Made by a program: the position numbers and the translations under genes. DNA of 64,000 bases, from positions 62,001 through 126,000 of the forward strand of contig NC_050731.1 of assembly GCF_014133895.1 (NCBI RefSeq), in the 5' to 3' direction. Of this stretch, positions 8,856 through 19,654 are shown in pieces. The notes beneath the pieces were generated by a model. That model saw only the letters and a program-made list of their open reading frames with translations. It ran no database searches and was not told where the DNA came from. The DNA comes from Torulaspora globosa. Lineage: Eukaryota > Ascomycota > Saccharomycetes > Saccharomycetales > Saccharomycetaceae. How positions within the stretch are numbered: position 1 is the first letter of the stretch; every line of letters begins with the position of its first letter.

Positions 8856-11800
8856 ATGGATCCGAACGGAGCATCTCAAGTCATTACAGCATTAGAAGTC
8901 ATCTATTCGGGTAAATCAACGAATGAAGAGCGGTTGGAAGCACAGAAGTTTCTTGATAGAGTGAAAGGCCATGAAGAATCGCCATTCTGGGGTTATGAGA
9001 TAGCGTTGAACAATCCAGCCGACTACATCCTCAAGCATTTTGGACTTGGACTGTTGGAAAACGCTGTGAGGAAAAACTGGGTTGATTACAACCTGGAGAA
9101 GCGACTCGCGTTGCGAAAATGGGTTGTAGAGCTCAATTGTGGAGTTCAAAAAGAGGACCCGAGATACATTAAGCAAAAACTCGCGTTTTTGTGGGTGGAA
9201 ATCGCTAAGAGGACCTGGGGTGAGGCCCTCAGAGGAGATAACCCATCCAAGGAAGAGCTTATGGAATCGTGGGTTGACATGGATGCCAACCTAACGGAAC
9301 TTTGGAACATCGGTGGGGCTTCCAGGGAGCTCGCTTTGGTCATTTTCAAGATCCTTTTCGAGGATGTCTTTTTACTGGACGACCTGACCGTTTTGAAAAG
9401 AATGACGATCATACAACCACTTTGTGTCATGACAATATCACCAATGGATGTCTTCGCAACCAAATACAAATTCACAGAAAAATGGACTTTATTCAAGGCA
9501 AATCAAGAAGGGTGGTTCGCATTGTGGGTGTCAGAACTGAATAATGCATTGGCGCAAAACAATGCTGAATACGTAATTAGACTCTTAGAAACCTTGAAGA
9601 CATGTTTAAATTGGCCATTAGGTGAAGTTATTATAAAGAACGATATATTCAGCACCTTACTGCAATGTTTCCTGAGCAATATCCCGAAAGCACAATCAAT
9701 GGCCCTCGATTCCATGCATATATTACTGACGCGGCCATACAATAATGAGGAGCATTACCAAATAATTATCGACAAAGTTTTCGATAGCATGGATCTACTC
9801 AACCAGGTCTACGATTATCTCCAATTCGATCCAGAACAAGGAATTGATGAAGTAAAATATCCTATCGTGAAGAAGTGTGTTGATATGATTAGTTGCTTGT
9901 ACATCTGCGTTTTCAAGATAAAAGATACCAATAATCGCATTGAGAAATATTTGAGATTAGTATTAAAGGCCACTTTCAATCCCAGTCTCATCGTTAGCGG
10001 TTTGACACTAGACGTGTGGTGTTCGTGTTTGAGGAATGATGAGTTCTTACCTCTCTTGGACAAGTATGTGATACCCGATCTGCTGAATTTTGCCGCAGAT
10101 GCGTTGATATACTACGAGCAAATCGATGGACATGTGTCTAAAAAGTTTGCTGAAATCGACTTCCAGTCAACCTCCGAGTTCCAATCCTTTTGCTCAACTT
10201 TTAGAAAAAGGATAAGGGATATAATAAGACTGATATCCTGCGTCAAACTGGATTACACCTACGATTGGTTGAATAACAGATTGAACTCATTTTTCAGTTC
10301 TCCTTACGGCCAGGAAGTTCTGACGTCTACTTTTTTGGATCGAAAATGTGATCCCTATTTAAGTGCATTATCCCAATTTATGATTATCGAATGTTTCATC
10401 AACGGCTGCATACGATGGAAAATTTGGTATCCTAGTGGTGCGGATTATTCTGAGAAGCTAGACTCAATCATGAGGAAGTTGGAAGTGCTCTCAAATCAAC
10501 TGATTGCGCTGAATATCAGGGAACCATTACTATTGAAGAAAGAAATACAAAATTTCGCATTGTTCCTAACTATGCTGAAGGATAATGTGCTCTTTACGTT
10601 GTTGGAGAAGATCATAACTAGTGCGACAATGGATTATCCTGAAATTGATTTAGAAGAACGCAGTTCGGAGGCCGATGCAGTAAGGGATTTGAGGTACGCA
10701 TGTGGTATTGAACTCAACAGGATGGCGCTTTTGATGCCAGAATCATTGAAAGAGATTTTCCCTGACTTGGAAAATGTCGTCGCTAAGATAATGCCCAATT
10801 TGTCATATCATGAAAGGATATCCTTCAAGTCTTTCTTACTGACGATCGTTCTCAAATCTTCGATGGATGGCAAGGAGGAGCGTTTTGCCGCCATTGTCGA
10901 TCCGGAACTCGTGGCCTGGTCGGATCAAAGTACAGTTGTGGGCTTATCCGAACTGCCGTGGTTTATGGAGAGGTTAGGAATCGTACAAATAGCCGAATAC
11001 TTCCAGAAGCGAGGCATCAACGAGAATAGCGACTTGCTGTCGATTTCAATCGATGATGAAGGTAAAAAGTTAAAATCCGATCTGACAAAACGTTGGCAAA
11101 CCCTGTTCCCAGTGCGCGCAACGAGGATGTTTATTCATTATTCGATGCAAAGTATCAAAAAGGATGAAGAACTCAAGATGTTGCAAAAGATGTGGAGACC
11201 AAGAATTGTCCCTATTCTTCCATATATCATGAGATTGTTGTATCAGTTACAGGCTTACCATGATCCAGAGAATGCTAAAGATCTACCTGTTATTGTCCAG
11301 TCCTTTGTCAAATACTCAACCATTGAACGGTTTTGGGAAGCAGGCGCTTCAAATAAATCGAAGGATGAGTTTATCAACGAACATATGAAAGCCATGCAAA
11401 CTCTGAGAGACTTTGCCGACTCTGTTGGACACATAGTGAGGTACACCAGAGAATATACTCTACTAGTCATCAGTGCCATTTCAACTCTTGGAAATGTCTT
11501 CTTCGATATCGACGAGGCACCAGAAATGTTGATGGACTCGATCGCGATCTTTAAACCAAGCGCCAACCATATAAGCCCTGGTGTCTCAACGCATGGCTGG
11601 AAGCACATCATGAATGTTGCCATTCGACCTCTTTTGAAGAATTGTCCGGAGGAATGTGCTCCAAAATTTATGACAAATTTCCTGCCTAGATTATTCGAAA
11701 CGTTGGATATACTTCTTTGTCAAAAATGGTCTTCGTATATGAATTCAGATATTAACCTGGAGCCTGTACAAACGGACGACGAAGATATGACCGAAGAAAT

Positions 11801-12533
11801 CCTCGAAGAAAACCTTTTGAGACAGCTGACGACGGTTGTTGTTCGCATAATGATCGATTGCGTTGGCCAGCATAGCACAAATAGCCAAAGCTCCAAAGGG
11901 AAGTTTACATCGCGCCAAATCAAAATGCGTGCAATTATATTTGAGAACATCAACGTTCTGGCGCCGTTCCTAAAGCTTCTGAATCATTTAATGTCTTTCA
12001 GAGATAGCAAATGCTCTTTCAATGCAATTTTGGTGATGAGATGCTGCTTGAATGAGGTCCTAATAAAGGAAGATAGTGTTGATGAGTTCTTCACCGTCGA
12101 GGTAATGAAGAATCTGCTTCTGAACGTCTTGTGCCAGAGCTCATTCAAGGACTCTTTTTATGAGGCATTAAACGTCTTCACCGTTTTGTTCCTGACTTTA
12201 TGCAAAGAATATAAGCCCGCTAGGGCTTACCTTTATGAAATCTCCCATGGCTATGACATTGATTCTTTGTATGAAAACTTGAAAAGTGTCGATCATTATA
12301 GAAACCAGCGCGCTTTGATGATTGAATTCATCGATTGGATTAAGGCAGCGAACGGTAGAGACGATGAGGAGGAGGACGAAAACCGGGCTACGGAAACCAA
12401 GAGACAAGAAAAGAGAGCAGCTATCTTGAAGAAAGCTAGCGAACGGTTGGTCAGAAAGCAAAAGGAAGATGGTGACATCTTGGATGATCCCAACACCGAA
12501 GATGCCGCTTTTGGCAGCCTCTTCGGGTCATGA
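8856..12533 (+). CDS. MSN5: MSN5, karyopherin beta (exportin-5 type)
   Basis: Msn5 carries phosphorylated regulators such as Pho4, Crz1, Far1 and Mig1 out of the nucleus, and imports replication protein A. The 1225 aa length matches S. cerevisiae Msn5 (1224 aa). The sequence is entirely helical-repeat in character: an importin-beta N-terminal region with FGLGLLENAVRKNWVDYN near residue 67, an exportin-1-like block after it, and an acidic then basic tail (DDEEEDENRATETKRQEKR) near residue 1170. The ATG at 8856 is the first in frame. It lies between RPF1 (YHR088W) and MRX8 (YDR336W), in agreement with the interleaved gene order. Confidence 0.97.
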   Translation: MDPNGASQVITALEVIYSGKSTNEERLEAQKFLDRVKGHEESPFWGYEIALNNPADYILKHFGLGLLENAVRKNWVDYNLEKRLALRKWVVELNCGVQKEDPRYIKQKLAFLWVEIAKRTWGEALRGDNPSKEELMESWVDMDANLTELWNIGGASRELALVIFKILFEDVFLLDDLTVLKRMTIIQPLCVMTISPMDVFATKYKFTEKWTLFKANQEGWFALWVSELNNALAQNNAEYVIRLLETLKTCLNWPLGEVIIKNDIFSTLLQCFLSNIPKAQSMALDSMHILLTRPYNNEEHYQIIIDKVFDSMDLLNQVYDYLQFDPEQGIDEVKYPIVKKCVDMISCLYICVFKIKDTNNRIEKYLRLVLKATFNPSLIVSGLTLDVWCSCLRNDEFLPLLDKYVIPDLLNFAADALIYYEQIDGHVSKKFAEIDFQSTSEFQSFCSTFRKRIRDIIRLISCVKLDYTYDWLNNRLNSFFSSPYGQEVLTSTFLDRKCDPYLSALSQFMIIECFINGCIRWKIWYPSGADYSEKLDSIMRKLEVLSNQLIALNIREPLLLKKEIQNFALFLTMLKDNVLFTLLEKIITSATMDYPEIDLEERSSEADAVRDLRYACGIELNRMALLMPESLKEIFPDLENVVAKIMPNLSYHERISFKSFLLTIVLKSSMDGKEERFAAIVDPELVAWSDQSTVVGLSELPWFMERLGIVQIAEYFQKRGINENSDLLSISIDDEGKKLKSDLTKRWQTLFPVRATRMFIHYSMQSIKKDEELKMLQKMWRPRIVPILPYIMRLLYQLQAYHDPENAKDLPVIVQSFVKYSTIERFWEAGASNKSKDEFINEHMKAMQTLRDFADSVGHIVRYTREYTLLVISAISTLGNVFFDIDEAPEMLMDSIAIFKPSANHISPGVSTHGWKHIMNVAIRPLLKNCPEECAPKFMTNFLPRLFETLDILLCQKWSSYMNSDINLEPVQTDDEDMTEEILEENLLRQLTTVVVRIMIDCVGQHSTNSQSSKGKFTSRQIKMRAIIFENINVLAPFLKLLNHLMSFRDSKCSFNAILVMRCCLNEVLIKEDSVDEFFTVEVMKNLLLNVLCQSSFKDSFYEALNVFTVLFLTLCKEYKPARAYLYEISHGYDIDSLYENLKSVDHYRNQRALMIEFIDWIKAANGRDDEEEDENRATETKRQEKRAAILKKASERLVRKQKEDGDILDDPNTEDAAFGSLFGS

Positions 12534-12975
12534 TCGCTATCCCCTCCTCGAACAAGGGCATTCTTCATAGGTTCCTGCGAAGCAGGGAAGGCCCTAGGCA
12601 TCCAAGTTTCCTTTCTCAAAAGCATGAGCTTGAGAGAGGATTACTCCGTTCAGCTGGGAGTAGTTAAGTAAAATCGAATATCTCGGAGTATTTACATAAT
12701 CATTAGTTTCTAACGAAGGTGTTAAAGGTGATATTCGTGTCATTAGGTATTTTTTGTTTTGTACATGCTTAGAGACTTTTGATCTCTTGGACTTGATAAA
12801 CCATAGCTCATTAACAAAGTTTATCAAGAAATTCTACAGTTATAAGGTAAAAGCTTGATGATAGAAATTCCCGCTTTTGAGCTAAGCTGCTTTCCCTTTG
12901 GCACGATATTAACGACCGTCTGAAGGCCTTTTGCCTGGTATTACCTGAGGAATAAGCGGACTACCGATAACCATT
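12534..12975. other. Intergenic spacer, MSN5 3' end and MRX8 promoter
   Basis: 442 bp between two genes in the same direction. I see no coding frame starting with ATG that resembles a protein, no RNA gene and no clear TATA box. Confidence 0.5.
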
Positions 12976-13980
12976 ATGGATTACAAACTGCTGCGAAGGC
13001 ATTTGCACCAAAGCTTTATCTGCCGACAAGCCATAAGCAACATAAAGAATATAGTAGTAGCAACGAATGCTGCAATCTCAGGCCTTGCTGAACTGAGATC
13101 AAAATCTTCAAGGCCTATACGGCATAAGACGCAGAGCAGTCCAAACCCTTCTGTGAACTTCAGAGACCTTTATAAAAAATACAATAATGGCTTTACGGAG
13201 CCAGCAGTGGCAGAGCTGAATTCTGTCAACCACTTCTTCAATTCAGCGGATGTCAAGTATGAATGGAGTGCTGGCCGGTTCATGGACGTGCCAGGAGAGA
13301 GCTTGAAAGCGAAGTATAGCCAGCAACTGGAGACAAGGATTGGCTATTCTGGGAAGAAATTCCCGGGCAAGACATACATTCCGTTCGAGCTGGTCAATGG
13401 ACTACCGGAAGTCGCCTTCTTGGGTAAATCAAACGCTGGAAAGTCGACCTTGCTCAACAATCTAACTACGAGCCAGAAAAGGATCTCCTTGGAAAGCACT
13501 GCACGGAGCTCCAGGTGGGCTGGCTTTACAAAGACTTTGAACTCGTTCAACGTTGGAAACGAGCTTAGAATAGTGGATACGCCGGGATATGGATTCAACA
13601 GCAGCATTGGTCAGGGAGATCTAACGATGCAATATTTGAAAGAAAGGAAAGAGCTTGCTAGAACCTTCTTGCTGATTTCCGCTGAGCAGGGATTTGGAGA
13701 ACACGATCTGCAGATCGTCGACTTCATGCGAGATAATGGGATTCCATTTGAGATTGTGTTTACCAAGATGGATAAGATAAGGAATATCGAGAAGTTCGAA
13801 CAATCGATGGAAAGAGACCGGAAATTCCTACAGTCGACAATGGCGCGAATACTATTCACCAATTCATCAACTTCCAAAAGCTGCAAGAAAAGATACGGTA
13901 TCGATATCCTTCGATATGTCATTTTTGAAAGCTGCGGTTTAGAGCCAGGTCTCAAACCGTCGAGGAAGAAGCCTCAGTAG
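12976..13980 (+). CDS. MRX8: MRX8, mitochondrial EngB/YihA-type GTPase
   Basis: 334 aa TRAFAC-class GTPase. The G1 loop GKSNAGKST is at residues 150-158, G3 DTPGYG at 201-206 and G4 TKMD at 263-266, which is the spacing of the EngB/YihA family. The bacterial relatives assist ribosome assembly; S. cerevisiae Mrx8 (YDR336W) is associated with the mitochondrial expression machinery. The N-terminus up to about residue 60 is rich in Arg, Lys and Ser and poor in acids, consistent with a mitochondrial presequence. The ATG at 12976 is the first in frame. Neighbours match YDR335W (MSN5) and YDR337W (MRPS28). Confidence 0.93.
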   Translation: MDYKLLRRHLHQSFICRQAISNIKNIVVATNAAISGLAELRSKSSRPIRHKTQSSPNPSVNFRDLYKKYNNGFTEPAVAELNSVNHFFNSADVKYEWSAGRFMDVPGESLKAKYSQQLETRIGYSGKKFPGKTYIPFELVNGLPEVAFLGKSNAGKSTLLNNLTTSQKRISLESTARSSRWAGFTKTLNSFNVGNELRIVDTPGYGFNSSIGQGDLTMQYLKERKELARTFLLISAEQGFGEHDLQIVDFMRDNGIPFEIVFTKMDKIRNIEKFEQSMERDRKFLQSTMARILFTNSSTSKSCKKRYGIDILRYVIFESCGLEPGLKPSRKKPQ

Positions 13981-14093
13981 CTTTTCACTTACCAGATTAT
14001 AATATTCAGCGTCTCAGAAAAAGATGTACATATAGAGAGTAATTTACTATACAAGCGACGGCAGAAATGAGCGTAAACTATCAGAGAGCCCAA

Positions 14094-14687
14094 TCACCTT
14101 CTGCCACCACGGCCGCCTCTGAATCCGCCGCGGGACCCACCGAATCCGCCTCTGGAGCCTCCTCTTGGACCACCGCGAGAACCGCCACGGCCACCGCGGG
14201 AACTGCCCCCAAACCCGCCTCTGCTGAAGCCGCCGCGACCGCCGCGGCCGCCTGGCGCGCCTCTGCCGGATGGCTTCTTCTTCTTAGGCTTTGGAGGACC
14301 CGCCACCTTGGGCTTTGGCAGGAATCTCTCGATCGGTAACAGCTTATCAGGAGCAATATAGAACTTATCGCCGTCCTTGAAACTGGCTGCCTGCACGCCC
14401 TCCGAACACTTTATCGTGAAGTAAACCTCGTTCAACGGCCCTAGAATCTCGTCCACTTTCCCAATCTGCGATTTGTTCTCGAGATATATTGGCGCGTTGA
14501 AGTACGGGATCTTGGTATTTATCGACCGGCACACAATGTCTCCCTCACACGGATGTAAGAACGATCCCATCTCGAGCACGGAATCTGGCGGTCCCTGCGG
14601 CATCCTAGCGCCTCCACGGCCACCACCGCGACCACCTCTGCTGCTGAACCCGCCGCGGCCGCCTCTGCTGCTTCCCCTGAAACTCAT
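14094..14687 (-). CDS. GAR1: GAR1, H/ACA snoRNP protein
   Basis: Gar1 is one of the four core proteins of H/ACA snoRNPs, which pseudouridylate rRNA; it is nucleolar. The 197 aa protein has an N-terminal GAR (RGG) domain, a central conserved fold from about residue 35 to 125 ([51 protein letters not shown]) and a C-terminal GAR domain of RGG/GGF repeats. The GC-rich repeats create long antisense Ala/Ser-rich open frames that are not genes. Divergent from MRPS28. S. cerevisiae counterpart is YHR089C. Confidence 0.97.
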   Translation of the reverse strand: MSFRGSSRGGRGGFSSRGGRGGGRGGARMPQGPPDSVLEMGSFLHPCEGDIVCRSINTKIPYFNAPIYLENKSQIGKVDEILGPLNEVYFTIKCSEGVQAASFKDGDKFYIAPDKLLPIERFLPKPKVAGPPKPKKKKPSGRGAPGGRGGRGGFSRGGFGGSSRGGRGGSRGGPRGGSRGGFGGSRGGFRGGRGGRR

Positions 14688-14807
14688 CTACTCAATTGAT
14701 TCCAACAATTGGACACGCAATGGCTATCACCGGTCTGAAACAAGCCTTCAAACTCTCCTTCCACGCTCTTCAACGCTCTTCAACACCTCTTCTTCTTATA
14801 CTTGAAG

Positions 14808-14828
14808 CTCATCGCTTAAAATTTTTCA
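14808..14828 (-). promoter_or_regulatory. PAC and RRPE elements upstream of GAR1
   Basis: CTCATCGC at 14808-14815 is the reverse complement of the PAC core GCGATGAG. AAAATTTTTCA at 14818-14828 is the reverse complement of the RRPE. Both lie about 120-140 bp upstream of the GAR1 ATG, in the divergent spacer shared with MRPS28, and are 2 bp apart. Confidence 0.7.
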
Positions 14829-14973
14829 CTTTGCTTGTCGTTCAAAGTGACGTGCGCCAGTCTTAGAAAAAATCGACAAAAAAAGCTGTAATTTTGAAGT
14901 GTTTAAGACTATAAAAGGTGAAGTTTAGCAGAGATTGCAGGGAATTGGCGGTTGTTTGGCGGGAATTGACGGG

Positions 14974-15816
14974 ATGCTGGCGATCAGGAACGGGCTGTTT
15001 GTGGGGGGCCGCTTGAACAGAGGTTTTGCGACGACTGGCGTCGCTCAGGGACTTAGAGCGATCAAATTCTTGAAAGCGCAGAAGAGGAAGCAGAAGAACG
15101 AAGCTAGACAGGCTACGCTGAGAAATGCGTTGGATAGGGTGGATCCGGTGCTGGGACGGAAAGACACGCCGTTCATCAGCCGTATTATGGCGGAGCTGAA
15201 GGAGCCGTCGGTGTTGAGCAGTGGATACGAGATCGCAGAGGTGGAAAAGCTACTGGCAGCGGTGGAATCGACGAAAGCGGAGCAATTGCGATTGTCCAGC
15301 GTTAACGAGCAGTTTTTGGAGCGTGAAAGCTTGGAATCGCTCGAAGCAAGACGCGAGGCGTTGCTAAGGATCCTGAGCATGAGAAACGCAGACAACAAGA
15401 GTGCGATGAAGCTGGCCGTGAAGCTGGCTCGTGAGGAGTTTCAGAGGTTCCCGGGCGACTCAGGCTCGAGTGAGGTGCAAGCAGCTTGCATGACGGTGCG
15501 CATACAAAATATAGTTAACCATGTGAAGGAGCACCATAAGGATTTCGCAAACACGAGAATACTGAGAATGTTGGTGCAGCAGAGACAAAGCATTCTGAGA
15601 TATTTGAAAAGAGATAACCCAGAGAGATACTACTGGACCATAGAGAAGCTGGGGCTGTCCGACGGGGCTGTCACGCAGGAGTTCAACATGGACAGACGGT
15701 ACATGCAGGATTTCAAGTTCTTCGGTGACAAGATCTTGGTCAAAGACTCCAAAAAGGTGGCCGACCAAAAACGTAGAGAGTTGAGAAAGCAAAAGCGCGT
15801 GGCAAGATCGGCGTGA
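14974..15816 (+). CDS. MRPS28: MRPS28, mitochondrial small-subunit ribosomal protein uS15
   Basis: 280 aa protein whose C-terminal half is the S15 family fold: [22 protein letters not shown], then [15 protein letters not shown] sequence ([20 protein letters not shown]). It corresponds to S. cerevisiae YDR337W (286 aa). The N-terminus [19 protein letters not shown] is a typical mitochondrial targeting sequence. The open frame begins at a TTG (14935), so the first ATG, 14974, is taken; this also places the targeting sequence at the N-terminus. Divergent from GAR1, convergent with the acyltransferase downstream (61 bp apart). Confidence 0.95.
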   Translation: MLAIRNGLFVGGRLNRGFATTGVAQGLRAIKFLKAQKRKQKNEARQATLRNALDRVDPVLGRKDTPFISRIMAELKEPSVLSSGYEIAEVEKLLAAVESTKAEQLRLSSVNEQFLERESLESLEARREALLRILSMRNADNKSAMKLAVKLAREEFQRFPGDSGSSEVQAACMTVRIQNIVNHVKEHHKDFANTRILRMLVQQRQSILRYLKRDNPERYYWTIEKLGLSDGAVTQEFNMDRRYMQDFKFFGDKILVKDSKKVADQKRRELRKQKRVARSA

Positions 15817-15877
15817 AACTGCAATCTGTGACTTAGTATATCGTGTAAATAATTTCTCATTAACGAATATTATGTTA

Positions 15878-17362
15878 TTAGGAACCTTCTCTCAAGAACC
15901 TTCCGATGCTTCCGCCTACATGCTCTAAGTCAAGTAGGAACGTGTCATGACCATACAGGGAATCAGACTCTGCAAGTTCAGTGAACTTTACTTTCCTGTT
16001 GTTATCTCCGCCAAGAAGGTCGTAAATTTCCCTTTGCTGCCAGTAGGGCATCAGCCCATCCGATTTGACGCCAACAACCAAAATCTCTTTATCAAGTAAC
16101 GGTGCCATCCCCCTAGCGAGATCTGCTCTCGCTTCTTCTGTGCTTGTAGTCCGGTGTCTTTTCATTGCACGAGGCCTATCGGAGACAAAGCTTCTCCCTA
16201 CGAGCGGCTCATTTGACTCATATACCCTCTGCGTCTCTCGACGCTTCCGTTCGCCCCTGGCTAGATGCGACTGAGATAGGTCAAACAGATCCATGGTTTT
16301 TGAGAGATATAAGAATGAGTTTGCATCGTACTCCAGGGAGAACTTTTCACCTTGATGATCTAAATATGTTTCAACCAAAAAGTCAGGACACAGTACTGGC
16401 GGGCTTTCGTCGTCTAATCTCTCTGTCCCGAAACGAGACTCCCATTCCGGTCCAGATCGATAAGTGACGGTGGCAATCTCCCGAGCTAATTTCATACCTA
16501 TGTGCGGAGGGATCCTGTTTGGTTGCTCTTGAGTTGGATAATAAAATCCACGATTCCAGTTGGGATCTGCCATCAAAACTTGTCGTTGCACATGCCGCAT
16601 GGCAATACTGCTGGGATGAGATCTAGCACAACCACTGACACTCACAATCTTTTGCACATTATCGGGGAACTGTTGACCATAACATAGCGATTGCATACCT
16701 CCGAGAGAGCATCCAACTGAAGCATATAGTTTATCGATGCCAAAGTGCTCCGAAATTAGTCTATGTTGGGCACGTATTATGTCTTGCACACTTAGCATTG
16801 GGAAGCGACTTGCATAAGGCATCCCATCTGCGGGATCCGATGACGCGGGGCCGGTAGAGCCGTAGCAGCCCCCCAGCACATTTGTGCATATAAGAAACCA
16901 CTTACTGGTATCGAGGATAGGGTTATTGTACCCTATGAAGTCCTCCCACCACCCCGGCTGTTTGTTCGCATCAGACGAGTGAGCATGAGAGGATGCACTA
17001 AGGCCCGTGTGTATCAGTATAGCGTTCGATTTTTCGTTGTTTAGCTTGCCCCACGTCTCATAAGCTATTCGAAAACTAGGCAAAACGCCGCCATAATCGA
17101 GAAACAGGGGTCGATCCGATTCAAAAACTTGGAATCCGGACTTCACTTTGCCGTAAATGGGATCTTTATTCTGTTTTTGCGCATTGCCTGCAACGTCAGA
17201 TTCATTGCAAAATGGTTTTTGGCTTTTAAGATGCTCAGTAATTTCCTCCAATTTATCTAGACAAGGAAATCTCATGGCAGGATTGGTACTGCTGCCCGAT
17301 ACTCGACTAGTGCCCTGAGATGCAAATCTTTTTGCTGCCAGCAGCAGAGTCGTTGATCTCAT
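15878..17362 (-). CDS. CYS2: Serine O-acyltransferase of the cysA/CYS2 (MetX-like) family, probably mitochondrial
   Basis: 494 aa alpha/beta-hydrolase acyltransferase of the homoserine O-acetyltransferase superfamily. The nucleophile elbow GCSLGGMQ has Ser219; the likely triad partners are Asp435 ([12 protein letters not shown]) and His472 ([10 protein letters not shown]). The [20 protein letters not shown] block and the N-terminal leader [17 protein letters not shown], which looks mitochondrial, resemble Aspergillus CysA and S. pombe Cys2 (serine O-acetyl/succinyltransferases) more than S. cerevisiae Met2. The product would be an activated serine for cysteine synthesis by direct sulfhydrylation. 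It sits between MRPS28 and the YDR338C homologue, where the S. cerevisiae reference has no such gene. Homoserine specificity cannot be fully excluded from sequence. Confidence 0.8.
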   Translation of the reverse strand: MRSTTLLLAAKRFASQGTSRVSGSSTNPAMRFPCLDKLEEITEHLKSQKPFCNESDVAGNAQKQNKDPIYGKVKSGFQVFESDRPLFLDYGGVLPSFRIAYETWGKLNNEKSNAILIHTGLSASSHAHSSDANKQPGWWEDFIGYNNPILDTSKWFLICTNVLGGCYGSTGPASSDPADGMPYASRFPMLSVQDIIRAQHRLISEHFGIDKLYASVGCSLGGMQSLCYGQQFPDNVQKIVSVSGCARSHPSSIAMRHVQRQVLMADPNWNRGFYYPTQEQPNRIPPHIGMKLAREIATVTYRSGPEWESRFGTERLDDESPPVLCPDFLVETYLDHQGEKFSLEYDANSFLYLSKTMDLFDLSQSHLARGERKRRETQRVYESNEPLVGRSFVSDRPRAMKRHRTTSTEEARADLARGMAPLLDKEILVVGVKSDGLMPYWQQREIYDLLGGDNNRKVKFTELAESDSLYGHDTFLLDLEHVGGSIGRFLREGS

Positions 17363-17590
17363 CCGACCTCTTTGAAATTGGTAACCTCAGTGACAGAAAA
17401 ACAACTGAACCGGATACAAAGGGATCAGCAATTGATCATCACTTGCAATTATGACGATTGACATGACAATTCTTATTACTGAAATATTTCAGTCCCACTA
17501 ATAGCGGACGCCACACTTTAGATCATGTGAGATTGAAATGACAGAGAGCAAAGTGTCAGTAAATCGTCGAAATATTAGCACAATCATCAA

Positions 17591-19654
17591 TTAGCTGGCA
17601 AGAAGATGGGTCTCTTCGTCCGGATCATCGTCAGAATCAGTGAAATAGCTGTTGGCGTCGGAATCCTCGTCCTCTTCAGTCTCCTTGAGGACTTCTGCAT
17701 AATTCATTATGGCGTCCCAGTTCGGGAAGAGCACATAGTAGGCCTCGATAACACCGATCGCAAGCATACCAAAACCGATCCCAATCCATAAACCATACAA
17801 TTTCCAGCCAAGGACATGGCTCAAGATGAGAGCCAGCGGAATAGCAAACAAGTAATAAACCACTAAATTCACAATGCTACCGAGTGCTTGCATCCCTTGG
17901 CCTCTTAAACATGCTCCGGCCACAGCATTGAGTGCGTCGAAATTCTGGACGATGCCTACCAACGGTAAAATTTCGATAATTAGAGAGATAACTTCTTCAT
18001 CTCTGGAGAATAAATTGGCAATAGGCCGGCGACCAAAGATTAATATGCAGCAGTTGATCAGTCCTCCGACGGCCGAATAACCAATACCAATCTTGGAAGA
18101 CAGGTGAGCACACTCAGGTCTTTTGGAGCCTATGAAATTTGCGATTCTAGTCGACGTGGCGATTCCGATCGCGAACGGAACCATGTAGAGAAGAGCTGAC
18201 ATCGTCGAAGCTGTTGACTGCGCGGCCAAGTAACTGGTACCGAAATAGGCACTGAAAAGAGTCAAGATTTCATACGAAAGCTCCTCGGCCTCAAGCATTA
18301 CGATTCCAGAGATGGCTAAGTGGCTCAAGTCTCTCCAATGGGTGAGAGCCTTCTTGGTAAACCCACCCCAGCACTTCTTCCCATTAATGAAAATTGTGTA
18401 GAGCAATAGCAGGATAAACATCAGCCAGAAATTGATCACGACGGCTATTGCAGAACCAATGAAACCCACGCCAATGTACTTGTTCCAGACCAATGTATAG
18501 CTAACAAAGACGTTAGAAGGCGCGCAGATGGCCAGCACGTAGATTCCCGCATCGAAAATGCCTTGAGCTTGTAAAAACCTCTTGAGATTCTCGAATAAGA
18601 TGTATGCGGGAGCCCCTAAGATGAGCACTCTCAGGAATTTGGCAGTTAGAGCGACTAATTCCTTTTCGGGTACCACAAGTGCCAGAAAATACTCAGATTT
18701 AAACCAGAAGAACGCAAATGGAATGTATATCACCATGGAAAATGCTATACATCTTTGTAAGTGGACACCAACACTGCAGTAGCGACCAGATCCGTACGCC
18801 TGCGGACACAGAGTATCAAGACTTGTGGCGATCCCTGCGAAAATGGCCAGCGTGATGTTAGAAGTCATAGATGCGAGCGACACTGCGGCCAGCTCACTTT
18901 TACCTAGATGGCCCACCGTCAAGGAGCAAACCATCGGAAAGATCTGCTCGAGTAGAAAAGTAATCATCAAAGGGATCGAATAACTAGCAAGCACTTTTGC
19001 CTCGGATTTGACGGTCACGGTCTCGTGAGCGAAATCTTCGTAGTCCGCTGAATCTTCGCTACGATACCGCTGGTAAATCATTGGGATGCTGCCCCGGCTC
19101 GTTACAGAGACATATGAAGGCCTTCGCAGGTGTCGGGTTCGTTCCTGTTCTGCGGCCGCTTTCTGAGCTTGTAACCGTCGCATAAACTCTTCATATTCAA
19201 GCTCCCTGCTGTAGTACGGACTAACACTATTCTGATCTTCCTGTTCTTCAGTTTCCGAGCTATACGCCGATGAGTATCTCCTTTCATGCTCTTGCAGAAT
19301 CCAGTCTAGATCAGGGGAAGAGGCGTCCAGCGTCTCTGAGACTCTCGAAGGAAGGGAAATCGTTCTGCTGAGCTCTCCTCCGTCCTCCTGATAAGTCAAA
19401 TCTTCTTCATCGATTATATCTCTCAGATGCAAGTTCGGCTCTCGAACGCTGCTTCCAAAATCGTCGCCCAAAGAAAGGTAACTTCGCTGGTCAGCCTTGG
19501 CATGTTTCTTCCTGTACTTCCTCACCAATGGGTTCTTCTTATTGACTGGAAAGAATCCCAGCGATATACGCCGGTGAGTATTCCCGATACCCATACCATT
19601 CGTTCGAAGGGTCGGATGGACCTCAGACAAAGTCTTGGACAGCAAGCTAGCCAT
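17591..19654 (-). CDS. MATE-family multidrug/organic cation transporter (YDR338C homologue)
   Basis: 687 aa membrane protein with a hydrophilic, acidic and Ser/Tyr-rich N-terminal region of about 220 residues, then about 12 hydrophobic segments in two MatE halves. Recognisable parts are IPLMITFLLEQIFPMVCSL at the first segment, GHLGKSELAAVSLASM after it, and AGACLRGQGMQALGSIVNL in the second half. An acidic tail (EEDEDSDANSYFTDSDDDPD) closes the protein. Length and plan match S. cerevisiae YDR338C (695 aa), an uncharacterised MATE family member. The frame opens at a TTG (19690); ATG 19654 is used. A CACGTG at 19779-19784 lies upstream. Confidence 0.92.
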   Translation of the reverse strand: MASLLSKTLSEVHPTLRTNGMGIGNTHRRISLGFFPVNKKNPLVRKYRKKHAKADQRSYLSLGDDFGSSVREPNLHLRDIIDEEDLTYQEDGGELSRTISLPSRVSETLDASSPDLDWILQEHERRYSSAYSSETEEQEDQNSVSPYYSRELEYEEFMRRLQAQKAAAEQERTRHLRRPSYVSVTSRGSIPMIYQRYRSEDSADYEDFAHETVTVKSEAKVLASYSIPLMITFLLEQIFPMVCSLTVGHLGKSELAAVSLASMTSNITLAIFAGIATSLDTLCPQAYGSGRYCSVGVHLQRCIAFSMVIYIPFAFFWFKSEYFLALVVPEKELVALTAKFLRVLILGAPAYILFENLKRFLQAQGIFDAGIYVLAICAPSNVFVSYTLVWNKYIGVGFIGSAIAVVINFWLMFILLLLYTIFINGKKCWGGFTKKALTHWRDLSHLAISGIVMLEAEELSYEILTLFSAYFGTSYLAAQSTASTMSALLYMVPFAIGIATSTRIANFIGSKRPECAHLSSKIGIGYSAVGGLINCCILIFGRRPIANLFSRDEEVISLIIEILPLVGIVQNFDALNAVAGACLRGQGMQALGSIVNLVVYYLFAIPLALILSHVLGWKLYGLWIGIGFGMLAIGVIEAYYVLFPNWDAIMNYAEVLKETEEDEDSDANSYFTDSDDDPDEETHLLAS

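Noticed and set aside
14067..14356. Ala/Ser-rich open frames on both strands over GAR1
   Set aside because: They are shadows of the GC-rich RGG repeats of GAR1 in other frames.
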